The notes: generated by a model from the letters alone, not told the origin. A stretch of 64,000 nt of DNA from Methylobacterium nodulans ORS 2060 (GCF_000022085.1 NC_011894.1:5602001-5666000); one strand, 5' to 3'; counted from the stretch's first letter, positions 38,017 to 47,220 are shown. A program made the numbers and translations.

Positions 38017-38493
38017 TCAGCGCCGCGTCTCGCCGTCCGCGCGGGCCACGGCCCGCCACGCCAGCACCACCCGTTCGAGATCGGCGAGGTCGGCGGGAGA
38101 CAGAGTCCCGAGGGTGCGGGCCACATAGGCGGTCTGGGCGGCCATGCCCGTCCGGGCGAGCGCGCCCCCCGCCGGGGTGAGATGCAGGGCGTGGGAGCGC
38201 CGGTCCTCAGGGATCGGACGGCGCTCCACGAGCCCGGCCTCCACCAGCCGGTCGATCAGCCCCGACACGTTGCCCTTGGTGACGTAGAGCCGCTCGGCGA
38301 GATCCTGCTGGGTCAGCCCCTCGCGCTCCGACAGGGTCGAGAGCACGTCGAATTGCGGGATCGAGAGCCCGAGCGCCTTCAGCTCCGCGGCAATTGCGGC
38401 GGCGACGCGCCGGTTGAGGCGCACGAAACGGAACCAGATCCGCATCGGATCCGGCTCGGCGGAGGCGGGCGCGGAGGGCGGCGAAGAGACCAT
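38017..38493 (-). CDS. MarR-family transcriptional regulator
   Basis: 158 residues, standard length. The winged helix-turn-helix is at about 45-110: LSIPQFDVLSTLSEREGLTQ, then QDLAERLYVTKGNVSGLIDR, and the wing with the conserved DRR (RRPIPEDRRSHALHLTPAG). Terminal helices mediate dimerisation. The target cannot be inferred: the upstream neighbour is cckA, on the same strand with about 70 bases between, and the downstream side is repeat-containing intergenic DNA. Confidence 0.9.
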   Translation of the reverse strand: MVSSPPSAPASAEPDPMRIWFRFVRLNRRVAAAIAAELKALGLSIPQFDVLSTLSEREGLTQQDLAERLYVTKGNVSGLIDRLVEAGLVERRPIPEDRRSHALHLTPAGGALARTGMAAQTAYVARTLGTLSPADLADLERVVLAWRAVARADGETRR

Positions 38494-38564
38494 GCGGATA
38501 GTTTAGATCGGAACCATCTCGGCGCCAGGGCGCCGGGCCCAACGTCCACCGTGTTTCGCAAAGC

Positions 38565-41237
38565 CTATCCGGCCATCGTGGTCTTCACCGTCTCGACGAG
38601 CTGCTTGAGGCTGAAGGGCTTGGGCAGGAAGTTGAATTCCTCGCCCTCCGGCAGGTTCTTCTGGAAGGCGTCCTCGGCGTAGCCGGAGACGAAGATCACC
38701 TTGAGCTCGGGATGGCGCTTGCGCAGCTCGCGCAGGAGGGTCGGGCCGTCCATCTCGGGCATCACCACGTCGGAGACGACGAGATCGACCGGCGTGTCGC
38801 GCTCGCCGATGATCGAGAGCGCCTCGACGCCCGAGGCCGCTTCGAGCACCGTGTAGCCGCGTGCCGCGAGCGCCCGCGCATTGACGGCCCGCACCGGATC
38901 CTCGTCCTCGACGAGCAGGATCGTGCCCCGCCCGGTGAGGTCCGGGGCGGGCGGCTTGCGCGGCGGCTCGGCAGCCGGCGCAGCAGCAGCCGCAGCCGTG
39001 GAGCCGGCCGGCGCGGCGGCCGCCGCGACCGATGCCGCCGGCGCCGGATCGGCCGGCGGCGTCTCCGCCTCCGGCACCGGCACGTAGCGCGGCAGGTAGA
39101 TACCGAAGACCGTGCCCTCGCCCAATGTCGACTTCACGTCGATGTAGCCGCCCGACTGCTTGACGATGCCGAAGACCGTCGAGAGGCCGAGCCCCGTGCC
39201 CTTGTTCACCTCCTTGGTGGTGAAGAACGGCTCGAAGATCTTCTCCATGATCTCCGGCGTCATGCCGGTGCCGGTATCCGCCACCTCGACCAGCACGTAA
39301 TCGGCGGCCGGCAGCCCGGTGAGCTGGAGCGCGCCCGCGGCCTCCGCCGTGACGTTGGCGGTGCGCAGAGCCAAGCGCCCGCCATTCGGCATGGCGTCGC
39401 GGGCATTCACCGCGAGGTTCACGATCACCTGCTCGAACTGATTGACGTCGGCCTTGACCGGCCAGAGGTCGCGCCCGTGCTTGAGGTCGAGCTCGACCCG
39501 CTCGCCGAGGAGGCGCTTGAGGAGCAGGGTCAGGTCGGAGAGCGCGTCCCCGAGATGGATCACCTCCGGCCGCAGGGTCTGGCGGCGCGAGAAGGCGAGC
39601 AGCTGGCGCACCAGGCTCGCGGCCCGGTTCGCGTTCTGCTTGATCTGCATGATGTCCTGGAAGGCCGGGTCCACCGGCCGGTGGCTCGCCAGCAGCAGGT
39701 CCGAGTAGCCGATGATCGCCTGCAGGACGTTGTTGAAGTCGTGCGCGATGCCGCCCGCGAGCTGGCCCACCATCTCCATCTTCTGGGCTTGGTTGATCTG
39801 CTGCTGCAGCTGGAGCTGGGCGGTGGTGTCGAGGGCGTAGAGGATGACGGCCTCGCGGGCGGCGTCCTCCTCGGGACCGCCCGCGGCGCGGACCTCGGGG
39901 CTGAGCCAGATCCGGGCCGAGCGGTTGCCGGGCGCCGCCACCCCGACCTCCACGGGCGCCACGTCCCCGCGCCCCTCGGCCGCGAGCCGGAAGGCGCCGT
40001 CGAAGGTCTGGCGGTCGCGCTCGGCGATGCAGTCATGGGCCGAGGGGCCGATCTCGCGGCCCTCGCCGGTGCGCGGGAGCGTCCCGAACAGGCGCGCGAA
40101 GGAGGCGTTCGCCCGCACGACCCGTCCGGCCGGGTCGAGGGTCGCCACCGCGATCGGGCTGGTGTTGAAGAAGCGGGCGAAGCGCACCTCGGCGGCGCGC
40201 TGGGGCTCGTCGGCCTCCTCGCCCGCCGAGCGGTTGAGCACCAGGGTGCGCGAAGCGCCGGGCCGGCCATCCTGCCCGTAGGCGACCCGGTGGTAGATTC
40301 GGGCGGGCAGCGGATGACCGTTGCGGCGGCGCAGGTCGAGGTCGAAATGGTCCGTGCGCACCTCGCCCGGCTCGCCCTTGCCGGCGACCAGCACCTCGCC
40401 GACGGCGGCCGGCAGGATCTCGGAGAGGCGCAACCCCCCGGAGCCGACCTGCGCGAGGTCGTGGCCGAGCCAGGAGGCGAGGGTCGCGTTCATGTAGACG
40501 ACGGCGCCCCGCGGATCGACCGAGAGGAAGCCCGCCGGGGCGTGATCGAGATAGTCGATTGCGTGCTGGAGTTCCTGGAAGACGTTCTCCTGACGCTCGC
40601 GCTCGTGGGTGATGTCGCTCACGCTCCAAAGCGCCACCGGCCGGCGGGGCAGCGGCAGGGGGCGGACCGCGATGCGGTACCACGCGAAGTCCCGCGCGCC
40701 GCCGGGCGGGGGCGCCATGCGGATCTCCTCCGAGAGGCTGCGCCCCTCCCGCGCGGCCTGGGCGAGGCGGTAGATCGCCTCGGAGACATCGGGGCTGCCG
40801 ACGAAGACGCGCTCGACGAGGCGCAGGTTCGAGAAGCCGTCGCTGCCCGCAAGCGCCAGATAGGCGGCATTGGCGTAGATCGGGCGGGTGCCGTCCTCGA
40901 CGGCGATCATGCCCTCGGGGGCGGCGTCCACCACCGCCTTGGTGACGTCGTTGCGCGCGCCCTGCCCGGTGAGCTGGAGCGCCCCGATGGCGAGCGCGAA
41001 GAGGGAGAAGACGCCCGCCATGGCGAGCAGGGCGAGCAGCCCGAGGATCAGGGGCTGGGCCTGCTCGTTGGCGACGAAGCTCAAGCCCACCGCCGCCCCG
41101 ACGAGCAGGCCGGCCAGCAGCAGCAGCAGGCTGACCCGCCCCGGGCGCTCCGAGCGGTCGAGCGAGGCGGCCTCGGTCAGGGGCGGGGGGCTCATCTCAG
41201 GCATGACGCCGCGATCCATCCAGTTCTGCCGGTTCAC
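38565..41237 (-). CDS. cckA: Hybrid histidine kinase CckA
   Basis: 890 residues; GTG start with GGAGGG just upstream. Two N-terminal membrane segments ([40 protein letters not shown]) are followed by PAS-like domains up to about residue 470. The histidine phosphoacceptor is His499 ([20 protein letters not shown]). The ATPase domain has [17 protein letters not shown] and [19 protein letters not shown]. After an Ala/Pro-rich linker the receiver domain has the phosphoacceptor Asp823 ([14 protein letters not shown]) and KPFSLKQL. CckA phosphorylates ChpT and through it CtrA, which controls flagellar genes. It lies directly after flhB and CtrA-type sites precede flgB/fliO, so the window holds both the kinase and its likely targets. 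Confidence 0.93.
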   Translation of the reverse strand: MNRQNWMDRGVMPEMSPPPLTEAASLDRSERPGRVSLLLLLAGLLVGAAVGLSFVANEQAQPLILGLLALLAMAGVFSLFALAIGALQLTGQGARNDVTKAVVDAAPEGMIAVEDGTRPIYANAAYLALAGSDGFSNLRLVERVFVGSPDVSEAIYRLAQAAREGRSLSEEIRMAPPPGGARDFAWYRIAVRPLPLPRRPVALWSVSDITHERERQENVFQELQHAIDYLDHAPAGFLSVDPRGAVVYMNATLASWLGHDLAQVGSGGLRLSEILPAAVGEVLVAGKGEPGEVRTDHFDLDLRRRNGHPLPARIYHRVAYGQDGRPGASRTLVLNRSAGEEADEPQRAAEVRFARFFNTSPIAVATLDPAGRVVRANASFARLFGTLPRTGEGREIGPSAHDCIAERDRQTFDGAFRLAAEGRGDVAPVEVGVAAPGNRSARIWLSPEVRAAGGPEEDAAREAVILYALDTTAQLQLQQQINQAQKMEMVGQLAGGIAHDFNNVLQAIIGYSDLLLASHRPVDPAFQDIMQIKQNANRAASLVRQLLAFSRRQTLRPEVIHLGDALSDLTLLLKRLLGERVELDLKHGRDLWPVKADVNQFEQVIVNLAVNARDAMPNGGRLALRTANVTAEAAGALQLTGLPAADYVLVEVADTGTGMTPEIMEKIFEPFFTTKEVNKGTGLGLSTVFGIVKQSGGYIDVKSTLGEGTVFGIYLPRYVPVPEAETPPADPAPAASVAAAAAPAGSTAAAAAAPAAEPPRKPPAPDLTGRGTILLVEDEDPVRAVNARALAARGYTVLEAASGVEALSIIGERDTPVDLVVSDVVMPEMDGPTLLRELRKRHPELKVIFVSGYAEDAFQKNLPEGEEFNFLPKPFSLKQLVETVKTTMAG

Positions 41238-41378
41238 GGCCCTCCGCGCCCGAAATGCCCCATCCTGCCGGACAAGGCTTGCCCGGAGGTTGACATCCCG
41301 GGGCGCGTCGCGGTTATGCCCGAGCGGCGCGGGCCGGCAAGTCCGCGCGTTCTCACGCTCCCCCGGCCCGCTGCGCGC

Positions 41379-42440
41379 TCACCGGCGGCGCTGACGCAGC
41401 ACGAAGCCGATGACCTCCGCAACCGCCTTGTAATGCTCGGTCGGGATCGCGGCGTCGATCTCGACGGTGGCGTGGAGCGCGCGGGCGAGCGGCGGGTTCT
41501 CGACCACCGGCACGCCGTTTGCCCCGGCGATCTCGCGGATCCGGAGCGCGAGGGCATCGACGCCCTTGGCGACGCAGACGGGCGCGGCCATGCCGGTCTC
41601 GTAGCGCAGGGCCACTGCGAAATGCGTCGGGTTGGCGACCACGACGGTCGCGGTGGGCACCGCCGCCATCATGCGCTTCCTCGCGCGGGCGTGGCGGAGC
41701 TGGCGCAGGCGGGCCTTGACCTCCGGGTTGCCGTCGCTCTCCTTCAGCTCCTCCTTGATCTCGGTCCTGGTCATCCGCAGGCGCGCCCGCCAGCGCAGGC
41801 GCTGGTAGACGGCGTCGCCGAGGGCGAGCACCACATAGGCCGCCAGGATGCCGGCCATGAGCCGGAGCACCAGCACCAGGGTCGCCGGCAGGATCGCGGC
41901 CGGGTCGAGCCGCGCGAAGGCTTCGAGCCGGTCGCGGTCGCCCCACAGCACCAGCCCCGCCACCGTGCCGACGAGGGCGATCTTCACGAGCCCCTTGCCG
42001 AACTGGAACCACGCCTCGGGTCCGAACAGGCGCCTGAGGCCCGCCAGGGGAGAGACGCGCTCCCACTTCGCGCTTAAGGTCTCGGTGGTCCAGACGAAGG
42101 GATGCTGGAGGAGGCCGCCCGCCAGGCCCGCCGCCACGGCGGCGCCGACCGGCACCGCAACGGCGAGGCCGAGCGCCGCGAGCGCCCGGCGCGCGACGGC
42201 CTGATAGGCGGCCGCGTCCGAGGGCACCGCGTGCAGGGAGGCGAGGAACCCGCGCATGTCGAGGGCGAACCCTCGCGCGGCGGAGCCCGCCGCGACGAGA
42301 AGCACGAGGGTGAAGCCCCCGAGCAGGAACAGGGTGTTGACCTCGACGCTGGTGGCGACGTCGCCGCGCTTGATCGCGTCGTCGAGGCGCTTCAGGGTCG
42401 GCTCCTCGGTCCGGTCCTCCTGCTCGGTGTCGCCCGCCAC
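41379..42440 (-). CDS. flhB: Flagellar export switch protein FlhB
   Basis: 353 residues. An inner-membrane part of the flagellar type III export gate that switches substrate class from hook to filament. The N-terminus EQEDRTEEPTLKRLDDAIKR is typical, four membrane segments follow, and the cytoplasmic domain has the self-cleavage motif NPTH (VANPTHFAVALRYE) near residue 270. The gene is five bases after fliR and upstream of cckA on the same strand. Confidence 0.97.
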   Translation of the reverse strand: MAGDTEQEDRTEEPTLKRLDDAIKRGDVATSVEVNTLFLLGGFTLVLLVAAGSAARGFALDMRGFLASLHAVPSDAAAYQAVARRALAALGLAVAVPVGAAVAAGLAGGLLQHPFVWTTETLSAKWERVSPLAGLRRLFGPEAWFQFGKGLVKIALVGTVAGLVLWGDRDRLEAFARLDPAAILPATLVLVLRLMAGILAAYVVLALGDAVYQRLRWRARLRMTRTEIKEELKESDGNPEVKARLRQLRHARARKRMMAAVPTATVVVANPTHFAVALRYETGMAAPVCVAKGVDALALRIREIAGANGVPVVENPPLARALHATVEIDAAIPTEHYKAVAEVIGFVLRQRRR

Positions 42441-42444
42441 AGCT

Positions 42445-43209
42445 TTAGAGCCTCCCGAACTGGCCGAGCCAGCGGCCGAGATCGTCCACGAACACGCCCA
42501 TCACCACCCCGATCGTCGCCAAGAGCACCATCATGCCGATCAGGATCGAGGCCGGGGTGGCGACGAAGAACACCTGCATCTGCGGCATCAGCCGCGACAG
42601 CACGCCGAGCCCGAGGTTGAACAGGATGCCGAAGGCGATGAAGGGCGCCGAGATCTGCACCGCGAGGGCGAAGCCCCGGGCGACCGCCCGGATGACGAGA
42701 TCCGCCGCGTCGCCGGTGGCCGGCACGCCGACCGGCGGCATCAGCGCGTAGCTGTCGCGGATCCCCGCGATGGCGAGGTGGTGGAGATCGGCGGCGAGCA
42801 CCAGGGTGATGCCGAGCAGGGTGAGGAAGGTGCCGAGCGTCGCCTGCTGGCCCGCCGCCGTCGGATCGACCGTCATCGCGTAGGCGAGGCCCAGTTGCTG
42901 GGCGATGATGGTGCCGGTGGTCTGGAGGGCGGCGAGCACCGCGCGCACGCTGAGGCCCAGCACCAGCCCGACCGCGACCTCCCCGATCAGCACGCCGATG
43001 AGCCGGGGCCCGGCTCCGGCCCCGTCCGGCTGCGGCAGCAGCGGGCGCACCGCCGGGAACAGCACCAGGGCGACGAGGAGCGCGAAGGCGAGGCGCAGGC
43101 GGGGCGAGACCACGGCCTCGCCGATCCCGGGCATCAGCATGATGAGCGTGCCCACCCGCGCGAAGGTGAGGAGGTAGGACGCCGCGAGCCCGGGCAGAAG
43201 GAGGTTCAC
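42445..43209 (-). CDS. fliR: Flagellar export gate protein FliR
   Basis: 254 residues, GTG start. Multipass membrane protein of the export gate with FliP and FliQ. Characteristic segments are FARVGTLIMLMPGIGEAVVS and FAVQISAPFIAFGILFNLGL-like LAVQISAPFIAFGILFNLGL near the middle. The order flgB-flgC-fliE-fliQ-fliR-flhB is the usual alphaproteobacterial one. Confidence 0.97.
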   Translation of the reverse strand: MNLLLPGLAASYLLTFARVGTLIMLMPGIGEAVVSPRLRLAFALLVALVLFPAVRPLLPQPDGAGAGPRLIGVLIGEVAVGLVLGLSVRAVLAALQTTGTIIAQQLGLAYAMTVDPTAAGQQATLGTFLTLLGITLVLAADLHHLAIAGIRDSYALMPPVGVPATGDAADLVIRAVARGFALAVQISAPFIAFGILFNLGLGVLSRLMPQMQVFFVATPASILIGMMVLLATIGVVMGVFVDDLGRWLGQFGRL

Positions 43210-43228
43210 GGGACCGACCGTCTCCGGG

Positions 43229-43495
43229 TCAGCCGCCCGCGGCGATGCGGGCGGCGATCCGGGTCATGTAGCCCGCCATCGCGTCCCCCATGAAGGGGAG
43301 CATCAGCAGCATGGCGGCGAAGACCGCGACGATCTTGGGCACGTAGATCAGGGTCTGTTCCTGGATCTGCGTGAGGGCCTGGAGCAGGGACACCGCGAGC
43401 CCGACGATGAGCGCGACCACCATCAGCGGGCCGCCCACCTTCAGGAAGGTGACGATCCCGTCGCGGGCGATGTCGAGAATGGCAAGGCCGGTCAT
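43229..43495 (-). CDS. fliQ: Flagellar export gate protein FliQ
   Basis: 88 residues, normal FliQ length, with two membrane segments (GGPLMVVALIVGLAVSLLQA; KIVAVFAAMLLMLPFMGDAM) and the conserved LTQIQEQTLIYVPKI loop. The ATG at 43495 (MTGLAILDIARDG) is the family start; a longer in-frame start at 43543 adds 16 unlikely residues. No Shine-Dalgarno is obvious. A palindromic repeat separates it from fliE upstream. Confidence 0.96.
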   Translation of the reverse strand: MTGLAILDIARDGIVTFLKVGGPLMVVALIVGLAVSLLQALTQIQEQTLIYVPKIVAVFAAMLLMLPFMGDAMAGYMTRIAARIAAGG

Positions 43496-43554
43496 GGGAT
43501 TGAGATCATGGGAGAGAGAGGCAAGAGGAGTGGAGTCTGGCACCGGAACCGGAA

Positions 43555-43701
43555 CCCCTCTCCCGAGTGGGAGAGGGGCAGGGGTGAGGGTGGAAACGGT
43601 TCCGCAAAAAGCCTGAACCGTGCCGCGGCCAGCGCGACGCTCAGTGCCTTGTTCTGAAGCGCAGCACCCTCACCCCTACCCCTCTCCCACTCGGGAGAGG
43701 G
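43555..43701. repeat. Dispersed palindromic repeat, family 3, copy B (inside flagellar operon)
   Basis: CCCCTCTCCCGAGTGGGAGA followed by GGGGCAGGGGTGAGGG at the left pairs with CCCTCACCCCTACCCCTCTC and CCACTCGGGAGAGGG at the right. Each side is also a hairpin by itself. It lies between fliE and fliQ. It matches the inner parts of copies at 50708 and 59571 but lacks their outer ATACGG/CCGTAT arms. Confidence 0.85.
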
Positions 43702-43738
43702 TATCCCGCGCTGCCCGCGCCATGTCGGTTCGGTTGCG

Positions 43739-44041
43739 TCAGATCTGCATCCGCATGATGTCCTCGTAGGCCGAGATCACCCGGTCGCGGACGGCGACCA
43801 GGGTCTGGAGCGCGGTCTCACTCTCGGCCACCGCCGTGACCACATCGACGATGTTGGCCTTGCCGGCGCCGACAGCCATCATCTGCTGCTCGCTGCGCCG
43901 GCCGGCCTCCGCGACGCCGTCGACCGCCGCCGTGAGGAGCTGGCCGAAGCCGCCCTCGGGCGCGGCCGGGCGGGTGGGGCTAAGCCGGCCGAGATTCTGG
44001 ATCGCCGCATAGGCGCCGGCCGCGAAGGCGTTCGTCGGCAT
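43739..44041 (-). CDS. fliE: Flagellar hook-basal body protein FliE
   Basis: 100 residues, family length. FliE joins the MS ring to the rod and is exported early. The C-terminal signature is KANIVDVVTAVAESETALQT followed by LVAVRDRVISAYEDIMRMQI, which is strongly conserved. The N-terminal part is Ala-rich and helical. It is four bases after flgC; the following gene fliQ is separated by a repeat. Confidence 0.95.
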   Translation of the reverse strand: MPTNAFAAGAYAAIQNLGRLSPTRPAAPEGGFGQLLTAAVDGVAEAGRRSEQQMMAVGAGKANIVDVVTAVAESETALQTLVAVRDRVISAYEDIMRMQI

Positions 44042-44045
44042 GAGG

Positions 44046-44456
44046 TCAGACCTTCAGGATGTCGATGGTGCGGGAGATCATCCGGCGGGCCGCCGTGATC
44101 ATGTTGAGGTTCGCCTCGTAGCTGCGCTGGGCCTCGCGCATGTCGACCGTCTCGACCAGGAGATTGACGTTCGGCAGCCGCACCTCGCCATTGGCATCCG
44201 CCGCCGGGTTGCCAGGCTCGTGCTTGGTGCGGAAGGGGCTCTGGTCGCGGCGCACGCGCCCGAGTTCGACCACGCTGGCGTCGAGCTCGCGGTCGAGCCG
44301 GTTGGCGAAGGTCGGGACTTTGCGGCGGTAGGGCTCGGCGCCCGCGCTCTTCGGCTCGGAATCGGCGTTGGCGATGTTCTCGGAGATCACCCGCATCCGG
44401 CCGGACTGGGCGCGCAGCCCCGAGGCCGCGATGCCGATCGCCTTCATGAAGTCCAT
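44046..44456 (-). CDS. flgC: Flagellar proximal rod protein FlgC
   Basis: 136 residues, normal length. The rod-protein N-terminal motif is IAASGLRAQSGRMRVISENI followed by ANADSEP, and the C-terminal motif is VNLLVETVDMREAQRSYEAN then LNMITAARRM. It is exported by the flagellar apparatus to form the rod with FlgB. It lies 15 bases after flgB. Confidence 0.97.
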   Translation of the reverse strand: MDFMKAIGIAASGLRAQSGRMRVISENIANADSEPKSAGAEPYRRKVPTFANRLDRELDASVVELGRVRRDQSPFRTKHEPGNPAADANGEVRLPNVNLLVETVDMREAQRSYEANLNMITAARRMISRTIDILKV

Positions 44457-44471
44457 GGCAGCCCCCGCCCG

Positions 44472-44876
44472 CTACTTGCCGACCGCGCTGCGCAGGAGCT
44501 GGAGACTCTTCTGGTAGAGCGAGGCGGCGAGCTGGTAGCTCGCCTGATTGTCGGCGGCCTTCAGCATCTCGTCCTCGAGGCTCACGGCGTTGCCGCTCGG
44601 CACGACGTCGAATCGGGTGCGCTCGCGCTCCTCGGCCGGGCCAGTGGCACCGGTGCCGGCGAGATGCATCGGGCTCGTCCGCTCGACCACGATTCCCGCC
44701 GGGCCGGACGCGGCGAGGCTGCCATCGGGACGGAAGACGGGCGCCCGCAGGTCGCGGGCCTTGAAGCCCGGGGTATTGGCATTGGCGACGTTCTCGGCCA
44801 GGACCTTCTGGCGCGTCTGGTGCCACTGCATGCGGTTGCGCAGCATGCTGACGAGCGGGAGATCGGCGACTGGCAC
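44472..44876 (-). CDS. flgB: Flagellar proximal rod protein FlgB
   Basis: 134 residues from the GTG at 44876 (VPVADLPLVSMLRNRMQWHQ), the usual family length and N-terminus. The rod motif is KVLAENVANANTPGFKARDL and the C-terminal helix is YQLAASLYQKSLQLLRSAVG. A longer frame to a GTG at 44981 is possible but would place the CtrA-type site inside the coding region, so the shorter start is preferred. It is the first gene of flgB-flgC-fliE-fliQ-fliR-flhB and divergent from fliO. Confidence 0.92.
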   Translation of the reverse strand: MPVADLPLVSMLRNRMQWHQTRQKVLAENVANANTPGFKARDLRAPVFRPDGSLAASGPAGIVVERTSPMHLAGTGATGPAEERERTRFDVVPSGNAVSLEDEMLKAADNQASYQLAASLYQKSLQLLRSAVGK

Positions 44877-44920
44877 GGGACGGCCCCAGGTTCGGCCGGC
44901 AAAATCTGCCGGCCTTATGG

Positions 44921-44935
44921 TTAAGAGGTCGTTAA
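44921..44935 (-). promoter_or_regulatory. CtrA-type binding site upstream of flgB
   Basis: On the minus strand TTAA-CGACCTC-TTAAC, a perfect match to the known CtrA consensus TTAA-N7-TTAAC. It lies 45 bases upstream of the chosen flgB start and reads toward flgB. It implies cell-cycle control of the rod and export-gate operon through CckA-ChpT-CtrA. Confidence 0.75.
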
Positions 44936-44996
44936 TCGCGCCGGCCCGCATCGGGCGCGGGGCATACCGCTGAGTCGCCACCCCGCCATGAAGTTG

Positions 44997-45010
44997 TTAA
45001 GACGCCTTAA
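44997..45010. promoter_or_regulatory. Second CtrA-like site, upstream of fliO
   Basis: TTAA-GACGCC-TTAAC has both half-sites but a 6-base spacer instead of 7. It lies 75 bases upstream of the fliO GTG start. It is probably a weaker CtrA site for the divergent fliO-fliP transcript. Confidence 0.5.
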
Positions 45011-45084
45011 CTCGCCCTGCGCAGGCGCAAGGCCCGCGTGTTAGAACCCCCTCGTGTGGTGTCGGTGCCCCGCGCACCTCAGTC

Positions 45085-46344
45085 GTGAGAGACCGTGCAT
45101 TGCTCTCCTCGCTTTTCGGGACGGATGGATCGCCCGTGATCTCCTACCTGATCGTATTCCTGATCATGGTGGTGCTGCTCAGCGCCTTCGCGTTCGGCGC
45201 GAAGCGCTTCGCCCGCGGCCGCCTGAGCCTCGGCAACGGCGGCGCGCAGCGGGGCCGGCAGCCGCGCCTCGGCATCGTGGACATCTACGAGCTCGACCGG
45301 CAGCGGCAGCTCATTCTGCTGCGCCGGGACAACGTGGAGCATCTCCTGCTCGTCGGCGGCCCGAACGACGTGGTGGTGGAGCGCAACATCGTGCGTATGG
45401 CGGGCGCGCGGCTCCCGGCCGACCTCGCCGAGCGTAGCGAGGCGCCCCCCGAACCGCCGCTGCCGCTCCCGGCGGAGAGCGAGCCGGCCTCGCTGCCGCC
45501 GCCCCTGCCGCCCTTCCCGGAGCCGCCCGCCCCGGTCGAGGCGCCCGAGCCGACCTCCACCTTCCCGCCGCCGCCGGCGCCCGCCCCTCCGCCGCCGCCA
45601 CCGCCCGAGCCGGCCGCCATGCGCCCGCCGATGCCGCCGCGCCCGGCCTCGCGCTTCAACGCCGCGCGGCGGGTCGAGCCGCCGAGCCAGCGCGCCAACC
45701 GCCAGACCCCGCCGCCCCTCGAGGTGCCGCCCGTTCCCGCCGCGGAGCCGCACGGCCCGGCGCCGGCCCCGGCCGGCACGCGCGGGGCCGAGCCGCGCGC
45801 CGTGGACGCCGCCATCCTGAACGACATGGCCCGCCAGCTGGAAGAGGCGCTGCGCCGACCCTCCTCGGCCGTCGCCCCGTCCCGCCCGGCCATGCCGATG
45901 ATGGAGCGGCCGCCGGAGCCCGAGCCGATGGTGACGGCGGCGCCCCCTGCACCCGAGCCCGAACCCCCGCCGCCTCCCCCGCCGCCGGAACCCGAGGCGG
46001 TGGCCCCGGAGCCGCCGCCCGCGCCGGAGGTGGAGACGGCGCCTGAGCACCCGCCGGAGCCCACGCCGCCCGAGCCCGAACCGGCTGCCGCGCTGCCGCC
46101 CGAGCCGCCCCCTCCTGCGCCACCCGAGCCCGAACCGCCTCCACCGCCCCCCGAGCCGGAACCGCTGGCACCGGAGCCGGCGGCCGCGCCCGAACCCCCT
46201 CCGGCGCCCGAGCCACCCCCTCCCCCCGCACCGGAACCGAAGCCGGAGGCTGAGAAGGCGCCTGCCGCACCGAACCCCTTCTCGGTCGAGGAGATCGAGG
46301 CCGAGTTCGCCCGCCTGCTGGGACGGCCGCTCGACAAGCGCTGA
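45085..46344 (+). CDS. fliO: FliO-like flagellar assembly protein with long Pro/Glu-rich tail
   Basis: 419 residues, GTG start (an in-frame GTG at 45136 with a better Shine-Dalgarno would still keep the membrane segment). One membrane helix (ISYLIVFLIMVVLLSAFAFG) is followed by a FliO-type small beta domain (LGIVDIYELDRQRQLILLRR, HLLLVGGPNDVVVERNIV). Residues about 115-395 are low-complexity Pro/Glu/Ala (EPEPPPPPP repeats). The last 20 residues (FSVEEIEAEFARLLGRPLDK) form a separate helical end. FliO stabilises FliP during export-gate assembly. It is immediately upstream of fliP, which supports the call. FliO is normally 100-150 residues, so the tail is unusual. Confidence 0.8.
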   Translation: MRDRALLSSLFGTDGSPVISYLIVFLIMVVLLSAFAFGAKRFARGRLSLGNGGAQRGRQPRLGIVDIYELDRQRQLILLRRDNVEHLLLVGGPNDVVVERNIVRMAGARLPADLAERSEAPPEPPLPLPAESEPASLPPPLPPFPEPPAPVEAPEPTSTFPPPPAPAPPPPPPPEPAAMRPPMPPRPASRFNAARRVEPPSQRANRQTPPPLEVPPVPAAEPHGPAPAPAGTRGAEPRAVDAAILNDMARQLEEALRRPSSAVAPSRPAMPMMERPPEPEPMVTAAPPAPEPEPPPPPPPPEPEAVAPEPPPAPEVETAPEHPPEPTPPEPEPAAALPPEPPPPAPPEPEPPPPPPEPEPLAPEPAAAPEPPPAPEPPPPPAPEPKPEAEKAPAAPNPFSVEEIEAEFARLLGRPLDKR

Positions 46345-46452
46345 CGGACCGATCGCCGGCGCTGTTGCCGTCCCGCCGCGGCTGCGGACAAGCGGCGCGC
46401 CGGTGCGGTCGCGCCCTTGCGCCGGCCGCGCGGACGACGCCAGGGTGCGCGC

Positions 46453-47208
46453 ATGGGCCTCCTCACTCGGTCAGTCCGGGGCCGGCGCGCCGTCTGGCTC
46501 GCCGGGCTCGTCCTCGTCGCCTCGGCGAGCGGCGCGCTCGCGCAGAGCGTGACCGTCGATCTCGGGCCGAGCGGCGGCGTCACCGAGCGGGCGCTCCAGC
46601 TCGTCGCCCTCATCACCGTGCTGGCGCTCGCGCCTTCGGTGCTGGTGATGGCGACCTCCTTCACCCGCATCGTGGTCGTGCTGTCGATCCTGCGCTCGGC
46701 GCTCGGAACCCAGACCGCGCCGCCGAACGCCGTGATCGTCAGCCTTGCCCTGTTCCTCACCGCCTTCGTGATGGCGCCGACGGCCCGGGACGCCTATCGT
46801 GCAGGGATCGAGCCCCTCGTGGCCGGACAGATCCAGCAATCCCAGGCCTTCGAGCGGGCCGCCGCGCCGTTCAAGGCATTCATGCTGCGCACGGTCCGCG
46901 AGAAGGACCTCCAGCTCTTCCTCGATCTCGCCAAAGCGCCCCGCCCGGCGACGCCGGAGGCGGTCGGCCTCGAGATCCTCACGCCGGCCTTCATGATCTC
47001 GGAGCTGCGGCGGGCCTTCGAGATCGGCTTCCTGCTCTTCATCCCCTTCCTGATCATCGACCTCGTGGTGGCCTCGATCCTGATGTCGGTCGGCATGATG
47101 ATGCTGCCGCCCGCCACCGTGGCGCTCCCGTTCAAGCTGATCTTCTTCGTGCTCGTCGACGGCTGGACCCTGGTCGCCGGCTCGCTGGTGCAGAGCTACG
47201 GCGGGTGA
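46453..47208 (+). CDS. fliP: Flagellar export gate protein FliP
   Basis: 251 residues with a cleavable signal peptide (AVWLAGLVLVASASGALAQS) and the FliP signatures: MATSFTRIVVVLSILRSALG, TPAFMISELRRAFEIGFLLF and IDLVVASILMSVGMMMLPPA. It forms the export pore with FliQ and FliR. Downstream of fliO, same strand, 108 bases apart; convergent with the large periplasmic protein. Confidence 0.97.
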   Translation: MGLLTRSVRGRRAVWLAGLVLVASASGALAQSVTVDLGPSGGVTERALQLVALITVLALAPSVLVMATSFTRIVVVLSILRSALGTQTAPPNAVIVSLALFLTAFVMAPTARDAYRAGIEPLVAGQIQQSQAFERAAAPFKAFMLRTVREKDLQLFLDLAKAPRPATPEAVGLEILTPAFMISELRRAFEIGFLLFIPFLIIDLVVASILMSVGMMMLPPATVALPFKLIFFVLVDGWTLVAGSLVQSYGG

Positions 47209-47220
47209 GCACGAGAGGCG

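Noticed and set aside
38712..42077. 1121-codon open frame opposite cckA and flhB
   Set aside because: It is antisense to two well-recognised genes, has the His/Arg/Asp-rich composition of a complementary-strand shadow in GC-rich DNA, and shows no domain.
43555..43701. Possible CRISPR-like repeats in the hairpin regions
   Set aside because: Repeats are inverted, not regularly spaced direct repeats with unique spacers, and no cas gene is present; they are dispersed palindromic elements.
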